Positions 47,199 through 56,159 of a DNA stretch of 64,000 nucleotides are shown piece by piece. Source of the DNA: Novosphingobium sp. 32-60-15 (GTDB lineage Bacteria; Pseudomonadota; Alphaproteobacteria; Sphingomonadales; Sphingomonadaceae). The stretch's first letter is position 1, and each line of letters opens with the position of its first letter. A model generated the notes under the pieces. It saw only the letters and a program-made list of their open reading frames with translations. It was not told the origin of the DNA and did not search any database. Where the stretch lies: the NCBI RefSeq assembly GCF_002280675.1, contig NZ_NCEN01000008.1, positions 103,007 to 167,006 of the forward strand, written 5' to 3'. The translations under genes and the position numbers were made by a program.

Positions 47199-47834
47199 AT
47201 GAGCGTCGACCCCCATCTCGCTGGCCTTTCCGGCTCTATCGTCCACGATGTAATCGTGCCCGCCCGCGCGCCGTGGCTGCACCATATCGCCGCAGGCCAA
47301 ACCCTGCGCATTGTCGATCTTGAAGGCAATCAGGCCGTCGATTTCCTGCTCTATGCCACATCTGACGATTCCGAGCGTTACAGCGCGCAAGATACCGTCG
47401 CGGCCCAAGCCAACCTGTTCCTGCGCAAGGGCACGGTCCTGCGCTCGAACGAAGGCCGCGCGATGATGACCATCGCTTCCACCTCGGTCGATTACCACGA
47501 TACCATCGGCGGTGCTTGCTCGTGTGAATCCAATACCTTGCGTTACGGTCATCACACCAAATCCGAACATGCCTGCGTCGAAAACTTCCTCGAAGCCAAC
47601 CTGACGGAAGGCCGAGGCAAGCGCGATATCGTCTCGAACATCAACTTTTTCATGAACGTGCCGGTCGAAGCCGATGGCGCGCTGGGCATCGTTGACGGCA
47701 TCTCCGCCCCCGGCCTCACCGTCGATCTCTTTGCCGAGATGGATGTCACCGTCGTCGTCTCCAATTGCCCGCAGATCAACAACCCCTGCAACGGCTTCAA
47801 TCCCACCCCCGTCCGGATGATTGTCACCGCATGA
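47199..47834 (+). CDS. urea amidolyase-associated protein 2 / carboxyguanidine deiminase subunit
   Basis: A 211-residue DUF1989 paralogue, the UAAP2 group: QTLRIVDLEGNQAVDFLLY, the Cys/His-rich GGACSCESNTLRYGHHT and HACVENF, and AEMDVTVVVSNCPQI near the C terminus. It is expected to pair with the preceding protein to deiminate carboxyguanidine. A GGAAAC element precedes the start and the stop overlaps the carboxylase ATG by four bases. Confidence 0.88.
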   Translation: MSVDPHLAGLSGSIVHDVIVPARAPWLHHIAAGQTLRIVDLEGNQAVDFLLYATSDDSERYSAQDTVAAQANLFLRKGTVLRSNEGRAMMTIASTSVDYHDTIGGACSCESNTLRYGHHTKSEHACVENFLEANLTEGRGKRDIVSNINFFMNVPVEADGALGIVDGISAPGLTVDLFAEMDVTVVVSNCPQINNPCNGFNPTPVRMIVTA

Positions 47835-50800
47835 GCTTTGATACTGTCCTGATCGCGAACCGTGGCGCCATCGCCACGCGCATCATCCGCACCTTGAAAG
47901 CCATGGGGCTCCGCTCCGTCGCGGTCTATTCCGAGGCAGACGCAGATTCGCTCCACGTCTCGCAAGCCGACGAAGCCGTATGCATCGGCCCGGCCCGCGC
48001 GACCGAGAGCTACCTCAACGTTGCCGCCATCCTCGATGCTGCACGCAAAACCGGCGCGGGAGCAATCCATCCGGGCTATGGCTTCCTCGCCGAAAACGCC
48101 GAATTTGCCGAAGCCTGTGCTGCCGCAGGGATCGTGTTTATCGGCCCCACGCCTGAAAACATGCGCACTTTCGGCCTGAAGCACAGCGCGCGCGAATTGG
48201 CCGCCGCCCATAGCGTGCCGCTCGCTCCGGGCACCAATCTGCTCACCGATGAAGATGAAGCGGCCAATGCTGCACAAGCCATCGGCTACCCGGTCATGCT
48301 CAAAGCCACCGCTGGCGGCGGCGGCATCGGCATGCGGATTTGCGAAGATGAAGCCTCCGTGCGCGAAGGCTTCGCCACAGTCGCGCGCCAGGGCCTTGGC
48401 AATTTTGGCGATGCGGGCGTCTTCCTTGAACGCTACATCCGCCGTGCCCGCCATATTGAAGTGCAGATTTTCGGCGATGGCAAAGGCAAAGTCGTGGCGC
48501 TGGGCGAACGCGATTGCTCACTGCAACGGCGCAACCAGAAAGTCGTCGAAGAAGCGCCAGCACCCTTGCTACCTGCCACCGTGCGCGCCGATCTGATTGC
48601 CGCAGCCATCCGCTTGGGCCAAGCGGCAAACTATCGCTCTGCCGGTACAGTTGAATTCCTCTACGATTCCGAACGGCAGGAATTCTTCTTCCTTGAAATG
48701 AACACCCGCCTTCAGGTCGAACATGGCGTGACCGAAGAGGTCATGGGCATCGATCTGGTCGAATGGATGGTGCGCGGCGGGGCAGGGGAGTTCGGCTTCC
48801 TCGATACTGCCCCCAGCGAACCCCGTGGTCATTCGGTGCAGGTCCGGCTCTATGCCGAAGACCCCGCGCTCGATTATCGCCCCACCTCGGGCACGCTGAC
48901 TGCCGTAGATTTCCCCGCCGATATCCGCGCCGAAACATGGTGCATGGCGGGCAGCACGGTCAGCGCGTGGTATGACCCGATGCTGGCCAAGCTGATCGTC
49001 CACGCCCCCACGCGTGATCTTGCGGTTCAGGCGATGCAGGCGGCGCTCGATCAATCGCGCATCGATGGCATCGAAACCAATTTGCGCTGGCTGCGCGATG
49101 TGGTCCGCAGCCAGGCTTTCACCAGTGGCGAGGTTTCAACCCGCGCGCTGGCCGATATCGTCTATCAGCCGCGCAGTTTCCAGATCATCAGCGGCGGCAC
49201 TGCTACCACCGTGCAGGACTGGCCGGGCCGCCAGCGGCTGTGGTCCATCGGTGTCCCGCCATCCGGCCCGATGGACGATCAGTCGTTCCGTCTCGGCAAC
49301 CGCCTGCTCGGCAATCCTGAAGGCACGGCGGGCCTCGAAGTCACGATCACCGGCCCTACACTCACCTTCAACACCGCCACCCGCATCTGCCTTACCGGTG
49401 CTGATTTCGGCGCAACGCTGGACGGCACTCCGGTGTCGCGGGGCGTTGCGATTGACGTGGCCGCTGGCCAAACCCTTGCCCTTGGCCGTTTGGTCGGCGG
49501 CGGTTTGCGCGGCTATATTCTGTTCGCTGGCGGGCTGGATATCGCGCCCTATCTCGGCAGCCGCAGCACCTTTGAACTGGGGCAATTCGGCGGCCACGCC
49601 GCGCGCCGCCTGCTCGCAGGCGATACGATCCACCTCGCAGGCGAAGGCGCAGAACCTGCGCTGGCCGATGCCACATTGCCCGCGCTATCCAACGAATGGG
49701 CCTTGCGCGTCCTGTATGGACCGCACGGCGCACCCGATTTCTTCACCGATGAAGATGTCGATACTTTCGTCGCCGCAGAATGGCAGGTCCATTACAACAG
49801 CAACCGCACCGGCGTCCGCCTGATCGGTCCCAAGCCCCAATGGGCGCGCAAGGATGGCGGCGAGGCGGGCCTGCACCCCTCGAACATCCATGACAATCCT
49901 TACGCCATCGGCGCGGTGGATTTCACCGGCGATATGCCGATCATCCTCGGCCCGGATGGTCCATCGCTTGGCGGTTTCGTCTGCCCGTTCGTGGTCATCG
50001 CGGCAGACCGCTGGAAGATCGGACAACTTGCCCCCGGCGACAAGTTGCGCTTCGTGCCCGTAAATGCGGTCGATGCCGCCATGGCCGATACCTTTCAGCG
50101 CCGCTTGCTGGAAAGCGGCGAAGGCCACAGCACCGGCCCTGCGCGTCCTATCGAAACGCTCACCCCGATCCTTGGTGAAATCCCCGAAGGCCCGCAGCGT
50201 CCACGCACCGTCTATCGCCAGCAGGGGGATCGCAACATCCTCGTCGAATACGGCCCGATCGTGCTCGACATCGAATTGCGCATCCGCGTCCAGGCCTTGA
50301 TGACCGAACTCGAACGCCTCGCACTGCCCGGTGTGATCGATATCGTCCCCGGCATCCGCTCGCTGCAATTCCATTTCGATGGCGTCACGATGACGCAAAG
50401 CGCGGCACTGGCCACTCTGATCGCAGCAGAAGAACGGCTTGGCGATCTTGAGGATTTCACCATCCCCTCGCGCATCGTCCACCTGCCGCTCAGTTGGCGC
50501 GATCCCGCGACTATCGAAACCATCGAAAAGTATATGGGCGCGGTGCGCGATGATGCGCCATGGTGCCCCGATAACATCGAGTTCATCCGCCGCATCAATG
50601 GCCTTCCCGATGCAGCGGCGGTCGAAAACCTGATCTTCGAAGCCAACTACCTCGTCCTCGGCCTCGGCGATGTCTATCTAGGCGCACCGGTCGCCACCCC
50701 GGTTGACCCGCGCCACCGTCTTGTCACCACCAAATACAACCCGGCGCGCACATGGACGCCACCCAATGTCGTTGGCATCGGCGGTGCATACATGTGCATC

Positions 50801-51424
50801 TATGGCATGGAAGGCCCCGGCGGTTACCAGTTGTTCGGCCGCACGCTTCAGGTCTGGAACACTTATCGCCAGACCGACGCCTTCATCGAAGGCAAGCCAT
50901 GGCTGCTGCGTTTCTTCGACCAGATCCGGTTCTATCCGGTCAGCGCCGATGAACTTACGCAATGGCGCCGCGATTTTCCCACCGGTCGCCGCTCGATCCG
51001 CATCGAACCCTCCGAATTCCGCCTCGCCGATTATCGCGCCTTCCTGGCAGACAACGCCGCGCAGATTTCCAGCTTCGAAGCCCATCGCCAGGCCGCCTTC
51101 GATGAAGAGCGCGCCGAATGGCAAAGGCGCGGCGAATTTGATCGGACAGACTCGGTCGATGCCGAAGTGGTCGATGCCGGTGCGGTAGTTGTGCCGGATG
51201 GCGCGGACATGGTCGAAGCACCCTTCGGCGGCAGTGTCTGGAAAATGCTCGTCGGCGTCGGCGACGAAGTTCTGGCGGGCGAAACCATCGCCATCATCGA
51301 AGCGATGAAAATGGAATGCCGCGTCGAAAGTCCCGGGGCAGGGACAGTGTCGGCACTTTATGCGCAGGAACGCCAGGCCGTGCAGCCCGGAACGCCCATT
51401 CTGGCACTCACGAGGCACGCATGA
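47831..51424 (+). CDS. biotin-dependent guanidine/urea carboxylase
   Basis: A 1197-residue ATP- and biotin-dependent carboxylase. Domains in order: biotin carboxylase (about 1-450; KATAGGGGIGMRI ATP-grasp loop, EMNTRLQVEHGVTE), carboxyltransferase KipA/KipI-like parts (about 460-1090; TVQDWPGRQRLWSIGVPPSGPMD, LHPSNIHDNPYAIGAVDFTGD, MCIYGMEGPGGYQLFGRT) and a biotin carrier domain (EAMKMEC, Lys1160). Family members carboxylate urea or guanidine. Here Asp697 (AVDFTGD) lies where I recall urea-specific enzymes having Asn and guanidine enzymes Asp. With the DUF1989 pair present, guanidine is the better guess. The ATG overlaps the previous stop, and its own stop overlaps the hydrolase start. Confidence 0.93.
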   Translation: MSFDTVLIANRGAIATRIIRTLKAMGLRSVAVYSEADADSLHVSQADEAVCIGPARATESYLNVAAILDAARKTGAGAIHPGYGFLAENAEFAEACAAAGIVFIGPTPENMRTFGLKHSARELAAAHSVPLAPGTNLLTDEDEAANAAQAIGYPVMLKATAGGGGIGMRICEDEASVREGFATVARQGLGNFGDAGVFLERYIRRARHIEVQIFGDGKGKVVALGERDCSLQRRNQKVVEEAPAPLLPATVRADLIAAAIRLGQAANYRSAGTVEFLYDSERQEFFFLEMNTRLQVEHGVTEEVMGIDLVEWMVRGGAGEFGFLDTAPSEPRGHSVQVRLYAEDPALDYRPTSGTLTAVDFPADIRAETWCMAGSTVSAWYDPMLAKLIVHAPTRDLAVQAMQAALDQSRIDGIETNLRWLRDVVRSQAFTSGEVSTRALADIVYQPRSFQIISGGTATTVQDWPGRQRLWSIGVPPSGPMDDQSFRLGNRLLGNPEGTAGLEVTITGPTLTFNTATRICLTGADFGATLDGTPVSRGVAIDVAAGQTLALGRLVGGGLRGYILFAGGLDIAPYLGSRSTFELGQFGGHAARRLLAGDTIHLAGEGAEPALADATLPALSNEWALRVLYGPHGAPDFFTDEDVDTFVAAEWQVHYNSNRTGVRLIGPKPQWARKDGGEAGLHPSNIHDNPYAIGAVDFTGDMPIILGPDGPSLGGFVCPFVVIAADRWKIGQLAPGDKLRFVPVNAVDAAMADTFQRRLLESGEGHSTGPARPIETLTPILGEIPEGPQRPRTVYRQQGDRNILVEYGPIVLDIELRIRVQALMTELERLALPGVIDIVPGIRSLQFHFDGVTMTQSAALATLIAAEERLGDLEDFTIPSRIVHLPLSWRDPATIETIEKYMGAVRDDAPWCPDNIEFIRRINGLPDAAAVENLIFEANYLVLGLGDVYLGAPVATPVDPRHRLVTTKYNPARTWTPPNVVGIGGAYMCIYGMEGPGGYQLFGRTLQVWNTYRQTDAFIEGKPWLLRFFDQIRFYPVSADELTQWRRDFPTGRRSIRIEPSEFRLADYRAFLADNAAQISSFEAHRQAAFDEERAEWQRRGEFDRTDSVDAEVVDAGAVVVPDGADMVEAPFGGSVWKMLVGVGDEVLAGETIAIIEAMKMECRVESPGAGTVSALYAQERQAVQPGTPILALTRHA

Positions 51425-53187
51425 CCACATTTGAACGCCAGAGTGCCACCGCGATCGCCCATGCTGTGAGGACAGGGCAGACCACCGCTGTGGCTCTAGT
51501 TGATGAAATACATGCGCGGCTTTTTGCTTACGATGCGATCCAGCCACAAATTTGGATCAGTCGTGCTTCCTATGAAGACATGCTTGCTGCTGCGCGTGTG
51601 ATTGATGCCCGTGTGGCTGCGGGCGACGATCTTCCGCTGGCTGGTGTGCCTTTTGCGGTAAAAGACAACATCGATGTTGTTGGATTTGAGACGACGGCGG
51701 CATGTCCCGCCTTCGCCTATCGCCCGCAAGCTTCCGCCACGGTTGTGCAACGCTTGCTGGATGCAGGTGCGCTCTGCGTCGGCAAGACCAATCTTGATCA
51801 GTTCGCCACCGGCCTCAATGGCACCCGCAGCCCCTACGGCGCCCCCCGCAACGCCTACAATCTGGCCTATGTCAGCGGCGGCTCCAGCTCCGGCTCGGCT
51901 TCAGCCACCGCAGCGGGTCTGGTCGCCTTTGCCCTCGGCACAGACACCGCCGGATCAGGCCGCGTTCCCGCCGCATTTCAACACCTTATCGGCTTCAAGC
52001 CAACCAAAGGCAGGTGGAGCAACACCGGCCTCGTCCCCGCCTGCCGCACCCTCGATTGCATCACCGTCTTCACTGATGACACCGCCGACGCCCGCCTGAT
52101 TGACAGCGTCGTGGCAGGCTTCGATGCGCGCGATGCCTATTCCAGACCGCTCGCCAATCTGCCCATCGAACGCAAGACAATCGGCGTCCCGCGCCGCGAC
52201 CAGCGCGTGTTTTTCGGCGATCTTGAATCCGAGTATCTCTTTGATCGCGCGATAGAAAAACTCGGCCAACTCTACAACGTGGTCGAGATCGATTACGCCC
52301 CGCTGCAAGAAGCCGCGCAGCTTTTGTACAGCGGGCCATGGGTGGCAGAACGCACCGCCGCGATGGCAGGCATTCTCGCCAGCAATCCCGAAGCGGTCGA
52401 CCCGACGGTGCGCGAGATCGTCGAGGTGGGGCAGGGAACCACAGCAGTTGAACTGTTCAACGGCATCTACCGCCTCGCCGAGTTAAAGCGTTATGCCGAA
52501 AACCTATGGCAAACCATTGATATAATGGTATTTCCCACAACCGGAACAACCTACCGCGTGGCCGAACTCCAGGCATCCCCCATCGTGCTAAACAGCGCCT
52601 TCGGGTACTACACCAACTTCGTCAATCTGTTGGATATGGCCGCTTTGGCCGTACCTGCCGGCACCCGCACCAATGCCACCGGTTTTGGCATAACCCTGAT
52701 CGGCCCTGCAGATACCGACCGCGCACTACTCGATGCGGCCGACGCCTATCTCGCCATCGCCGATCTTCCATCACCACCCCCGCTCGATCTGGAGGGCAAA
52801 ATGCAGACCGTGAAACTGGCCGTTGTCGGCGCTCACCTCAAAGACATGCCGCTCCACTGGCAGCTCACCTCGCGCGACGCAAAGTTCGTCGGCGCGTTCG
52901 AAACCGCCCCGAATTACAGGCTTTACGCCATCGCTGACAGCGTCCCGCCAAAGCCCGCGCTGGTCTACAGCGATGATGGCGCAGCTATCGCCCTCGAAGT
53001 CTATGAAATGGGCGTCGCGGAATTCGGCAGCTTCGTCGTGGAAGTGCCGCCGCCTTTGGCAATCGGCACCGTAACGCTCGCCGATGGCACCAGTGTCAAA
53101 GGCTTCGTCGCCGAACCGCGCGCTTTGACAGGTGCCGAAGACATCACGCATCTTGGCGGTTGGCGCGCCTACATTGCTCAAAAGTAA
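51421..53187 (+). CDS. atzF: allophanate hydrolase
   Basis: A 588-residue amidase-signature enzyme splitting allophanate into ammonia and CO2. The catalytic Lys is K81 in FAVKDNID, the cis-Ser is in GGSSSGSA (Ser155/156) and the nucleophile is Ser179 in TDTAGSGRVP. The C-terminal quarter (KLAVVGAHLKDMPLHWQLTS onward) is the AtzF/DUF4440-independent cap domain usual for this enzyme. It ends the overlapping operon. Codon use in its first ~350 bases looks less G+C-biased than in the carboxylase before it, but the protein is intact. Confidence 0.94.
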   Translation: MTTFERQSATAIAHAVRTGQTTAVALVDEIHARLFAYDAIQPQIWISRASYEDMLAAARVIDARVAAGDDLPLAGVPFAVKDNIDVVGFETTAACPAFAYRPQASATVVQRLLDAGALCVGKTNLDQFATGLNGTRSPYGAPRNAYNLAYVSGGSSSGSASATAAGLVAFALGTDTAGSGRVPAAFQHLIGFKPTKGRWSNTGLVPACRTLDCITVFTDDTADARLIDSVVAGFDARDAYSRPLANLPIERKTIGVPRRDQRVFFGDLESEYLFDRAIEKLGQLYNVVEIDYAPLQEAAQLLYSGPWVAERTAAMAGILASNPEAVDPTVREIVEVGQGTTAVELFNGIYRLAELKRYAENLWQTIDIMVFPTTGTTYRVAELQASPIVLNSAFGYYTNFVNLLDMAALAVPAGTRTNATGFGITLIGPADTDRALLDAADAYLAIADLPSPPPLDLEGKMQTVKLAVVGAHLKDMPLHWQLTSRDAKFVGAFETAPNYRLYAIADSVPPKPALVYSDDGAAIALEVYEMGVAEFGSFVVEVPPPLAIGTVTLADGTSVKGFVAEPRALTGAEDITHLGGWRAYIAQK

Positions 53188-53218
53188 CGGAATTCCGCTT
53201 CTGGCAAGGACACCCGAT

Positions 53219-54151
53219 ATGCGAACCTTCAAGGCAATGCTCACAGCGCTGGCGATCAGCGGTTCTATCATCCCGACAATGGCCTTGGCGCACAAAGAAC
53301 AGGTGCTCGAAGTCCCCGGTTCCGCCGATTTTCTCGCCGTAGATGGCGACAGCGTTTGGGCAACCAACGTGGGCAGGGTTGAGCGTTGGTCACGCCAAGG
53401 TAAACTGGCCGAGGTTGCTATGACGCGCCCGTGCGGTGCCATGGCGATCCACGCAGGCAGTTTGTGGGTCGCTGATTGCAAGGAAGGCGCGCTGGTTCGC
53501 ATAGACACGCAAAAGGCCCAGAAGGTGGCGACAATTGCCACCGGCATCGCCAATCCCAAAGGGGAATTGAATGTCGTCGCAGGTGCCGGTTCAATCTGGG
53601 TCGCAAGTGACCAGAAGGGGGTCGTCTCGCGAATTGATCCGGCGACCAATAAAGTCGTTGCCACCATCAAGGTCAGCCTTGGAACGCACTACCTTACGTT
53701 CGGTTATGATGCCCTGTGGGCCGTCAGTAGTGAAAGCAAGACAGTCCAACGCATTGATCCCAAGACAAACACCGTCGTCAAAACCACTGAGTTGGGCAAT
53801 AGCCCCGGCTTCCTTGCATCGGGCGTCGGCGCAGTATGGGTTCAGGAACAAGGTGACGGCACTGTCGCGCGTATTAATCCGACCACTGGTGATGTGACCG
53901 GCCGGGTGAAAGTTGGCGAAGTGCTCAAATGGGGTGATATCGACACCGGCGCAGGCCTCGTCTGGCTGCGCACGACCGAAGCGCAAACCTTCGTCGCAAT
54001 TGATCCGGTGAACCTGACTGTCGTCAGCCGCTTGGGCAAAGCCGAGGGCAGCGGCGCGCTGCGCTTTGCATCGTCAGGCTTGTGGACATCAGCCCACGAC
54101 GTGAAAACGATCACATGGTGGCCAGAACCGATTCTGGCGCACGGTATGTAA
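53219..54151 (+). CDS. secreted YVTN/Vgb-like beta-propeller protein
   Basis: A 310-residue exported protein. The signal peptide (FKAMLTALAISGSIIPTMALA) is followed by about seven repeats of the form GAGSIWVASD..VVSRIDPATNKVVATI, typical of YVTN propellers. No catalytic motif was recognised; such proteins bind small ligands or proteins. AAGGA precedes the ATG, which is 31 bases after the allophanate hydrolase stop, so it may be the last gene of that transcript. A large hairpin follows. Confidence 0.85.
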   Translation: MRTFKAMLTALAISGSIIPTMALAHKEQVLEVPGSADFLAVDGDSVWATNVGRVERWSRQGKLAEVAMTRPCGAMAIHAGSLWVADCKEGALVRIDTQKAQKVATIATGIANPKGELNVVAGAGSIWVASDQKGVVSRIDPATNKVVATIKVSLGTHYLTFGYDALWAVSSESKTVQRIDPKTNTVVKTTELGNSPGFLASGVGAVWVQEQGDGTVARINPTTGDVTGRVKVGEVLKWGDIDTGAGLVWLRTTEAQTFVAIDPVNLTVVSRLGKAEGSGALRFASSGLWTSAHDVKTITWWPEPILAHGM

Positions 54152-54157
54152 TCTCTT

Positions 54158-54183
54158 CCGCGGCCCGAACATTCGGGCCGCGG
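54158..54183. terminator. bidirectional hairpin between convergent genes
   Basis: Perfect 12-bp inverted repeat CCGCGGCCCGAA / TTCGGGCCGCGG with a two-base spacer, between two convergent genes. It lacks a T run on either strand, so it may act by hairpin alone or stabilise both transcripts. Confidence 0.55.
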
Positions 54184-54195
54184 ATGATGCTAGAA

Positions 54196-54537
54196 TTAAC
54201 GGGCTGAAGCGACGCGGACCGCAGCAGTTCCGCTTGCTTTGGCAAGCCGTGCTTCAATCTGTGAGCGCACATCAGCCGTTACCGCAGTCCGGCATTGCTG
54301 TGCCTTGGCTTCGACAGCAAGGTGCAAACCTGAAAAGCGATCACCGCATACCGCTCGAGCAGCCTGGTCCACGCGAATGGCGAGGCGCTGTTGCCCATCG
54401 GCCGACGACAAATCAAGACCTTGAAGGTTCAGGATCGCCTTGTCTTGAGCGAAAGGATTGGAGTTCGCACTTGCGGCAGTGGCCGATGTTGCGAATGCGA
54501 GAGCGGCAAGCGCCACGAGAGCAGTTTTCAAGGTCAT
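54196..54537 (-). CDS. UrcA family protein
   Basis: A 113-residue exported protein. The signal peptide (TALVALAALAFATSATAA) precedes the UrcA domain: LQGLDLSSADGQQRLAIRVDQAARAVC with a second Cys in AKAQQCRTAV, probably forming a disulfide. The family is largely limited to Sphingomonadales and Caulobacterales and has no proven function. A GGAGATGACCTTGA context gives the ribosome binding site. Confidence 0.88.
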   Translation of the reverse strand: MTLKTALVALAALAFATSATAASANSNPFAQDKAILNLQGLDLSSADGQQRLAIRVDQAARAVCGDRFSGLHLAVEAKAQQCRTAVTADVRSQIEARLAKASGTAAVRVASAR

Positions 54538-54654
54538 CTCCTGCGTAAAACGATTACGGCTCTATGGCCGCTGTCGCTGATATAGCCGCAGACGATGACA
54601 ATTTCAATATTCAACGCGAAATCAGTAGTTTATTACTCTAACGTTGCCTGGTTA

Positions 54655-55014
54655 TTACTTCGCGCGCACCACCAGCATGGCCAGATCGCCGTGCCCCATC
54701 ATGCCGATTGGCAACTTTACATCTTGTGTGGAGCCCGCCACCGAAACCGCGATTGTCCGTGCATAAGGCGCAGACCAGGCGCGAACAGTCTTGACCGGCA
54801 CGCGCACATGCCACCGCTGCGTACCTTTTGCCGATACTTCTCGGCCATTGATCAGCACGGCTGACGTCTTATCCGTTCGTTGACCAGACACACGCAAGCA
54901 GCTTTCCGAACCACATTTGACCAAGCGGGTGCTCGGCTTGCTCGCCGCAATAGCAGGGGTTGCAAGCGCCCCAGACAGAACCGCGAACACCGCAAGCGTT
55001 TTTAGTCGCAACAT
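54655..55014 (-). CDS. small exported protein of unknown function
   Basis: A 119-residue protein with signal peptide (KTLAVFAVLSGALATPAIAA), two close Cys in VKCGSESCLRVSG and a beta-rich body. The frame extends 50 codons upstream, but the signal peptide shows the ATG chosen. It lies between UrcA and the second sterol desaturase, same strand, so may be co-transcribed with either. No family recognised. Confidence 0.65.
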   Translation of the reverse strand: MLRLKTLAVFAVLSGALATPAIAASKPSTRLVKCGSESCLRVSGQRTDKTSAVLINGREVSAKGTQRWHVRVPVKTVRAWSAPYARTIAVSVAGSTQDVKLPIGMMGHGDLAMLVVRAK

Positions 55015-55160
55015 TAGTTTTCCCCATTGCTTGGTGAAAGCATTCACGATGGAAATCCGGGCAAGCGCTGACAAACCGATCAGGCTAGGCTGATTCGCAG
55101 CTGCAAAGTCCGTCCTTTGCGGATGTTGCGCTGCATGAATTTGCAGGGTTCGCATGGCGC

Positions 55161-56072
55161 TCATGCGGTGGTCGCGCCACTAACCGTGTCGACATCCTTA
55201 CCAGCGCGCCCAGCTTTCACTTTTGCAATCAACGGCTGAAACGGAAAGATCGTCTGCTCCCAGATCGAAAGCCGCTTACGTTCGTCCTGGCCCACCAAAA
55301 CACCTTCGCCTTCACGATAGGTGCCGAAGATGCGGTCGAGCAAAATCAGCGAATTGCCGTAATTGCAGCGGGTTGCCTCATAATCGGTGGAATGATGCAA
55401 GCTGTGATGGCGGATTGTCGTGAAAAAGAACGAATACCAGATCGGCGGATCTGACCGCACATTGGCATGGGCAAACGTTGCGATGACGTTCAGCGTGTTA
55501 AGCCCGGCAAACAGCGCGGTCTTTTCGAAATCGAAGAACGCCAGCACACTGAGGCTGATCAGGAACAATTCAATGGGATTGCCGACCGCGCCTTTGGCAG
55601 CGTTCAATTGTGTAAGGTGATGATGTGGCGCATGGGTCAGCCAGAACGGCGTCCAATTGTGCATGAGCCGGTGCATCCAATATTGCCCGAACTCAAGAAT
55701 GACGATGACCATCGCCACTTGCGCCAACCATGGCACCGCAGCCATCCATTTGGTGCTGATGCCAAGTGCAGACTTTGCCGCCAGTAACGGGTCTTCGGCG
55801 AGAGTTTGCGTCAACCACGAAATCACCGTGGCGCTGAGCACCACGTAAAACAGATCGGTAAAGAACTCCTGCCGGTTCATCCTCCAGCCGGTGTGCCGTT
55901 CATGCACAAATTCAAGCAGCAGAACAAAAACGACGATCAACGAAGATGTGATCAACAATGCCGAGGAGTGATCGACGACCGCCTTGGGCGCATAGGCCCA
56001 AAACAATATGACCGCAGCGATCATCGCAGGCGGGATCATATTGAAGGCTTTTGTCTTGAGGCTCGCAAGCAT
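55161..56072 (-). CDS. sterol desaturase / fatty acid hydroxylase family protein, second copy
   Basis: A 303-residue membrane di-iron enzyme with the His motifs HRLMH, HAPHHH and HHSLHH and several transmembrane helices. It shares with the first copy (37.8-38.9 kb) the NAAKGAVGNPIELFLIS segment and the EATRCNYGNSLILLDRIFGT end region, so they are paralogues. The lipid substrate is unknown. It is not coupled to a small membrane partner as the first copy is. Confidence 0.9.
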   Translation of the reverse strand: MLASLKTKAFNMIPPAMIAAVILFWAYAPKAVVDHSSALLITSSLIVVFVLLLEFVHERHTGWRMNRQEFFTDLFYVVLSATVISWLTQTLAEDPLLAAKSALGISTKWMAAVPWLAQVAMVIVILEFGQYWMHRLMHNWTPFWLTHAPHHHLTQLNAAKGAVGNPIELFLISLSVLAFFDFEKTALFAGLNTLNVIATFAHANVRSDPPIWYSFFFTTIRHHSLHHSTDYEATRCNYGNSLILLDRIFGTYREGEGVLVGQDERKRLSIWEQTIFPFQPLIAKVKAGRAGKDVDTVSGATTA

Positions 56073-56159
56073 GCACCGGCTCCATTTACAGTTGGAACTG
56101 TGCGTTGCGCCGCGTCATATGGGCAGGGGCAATTTTCCGATGAAAGGCATAGATTGGAA

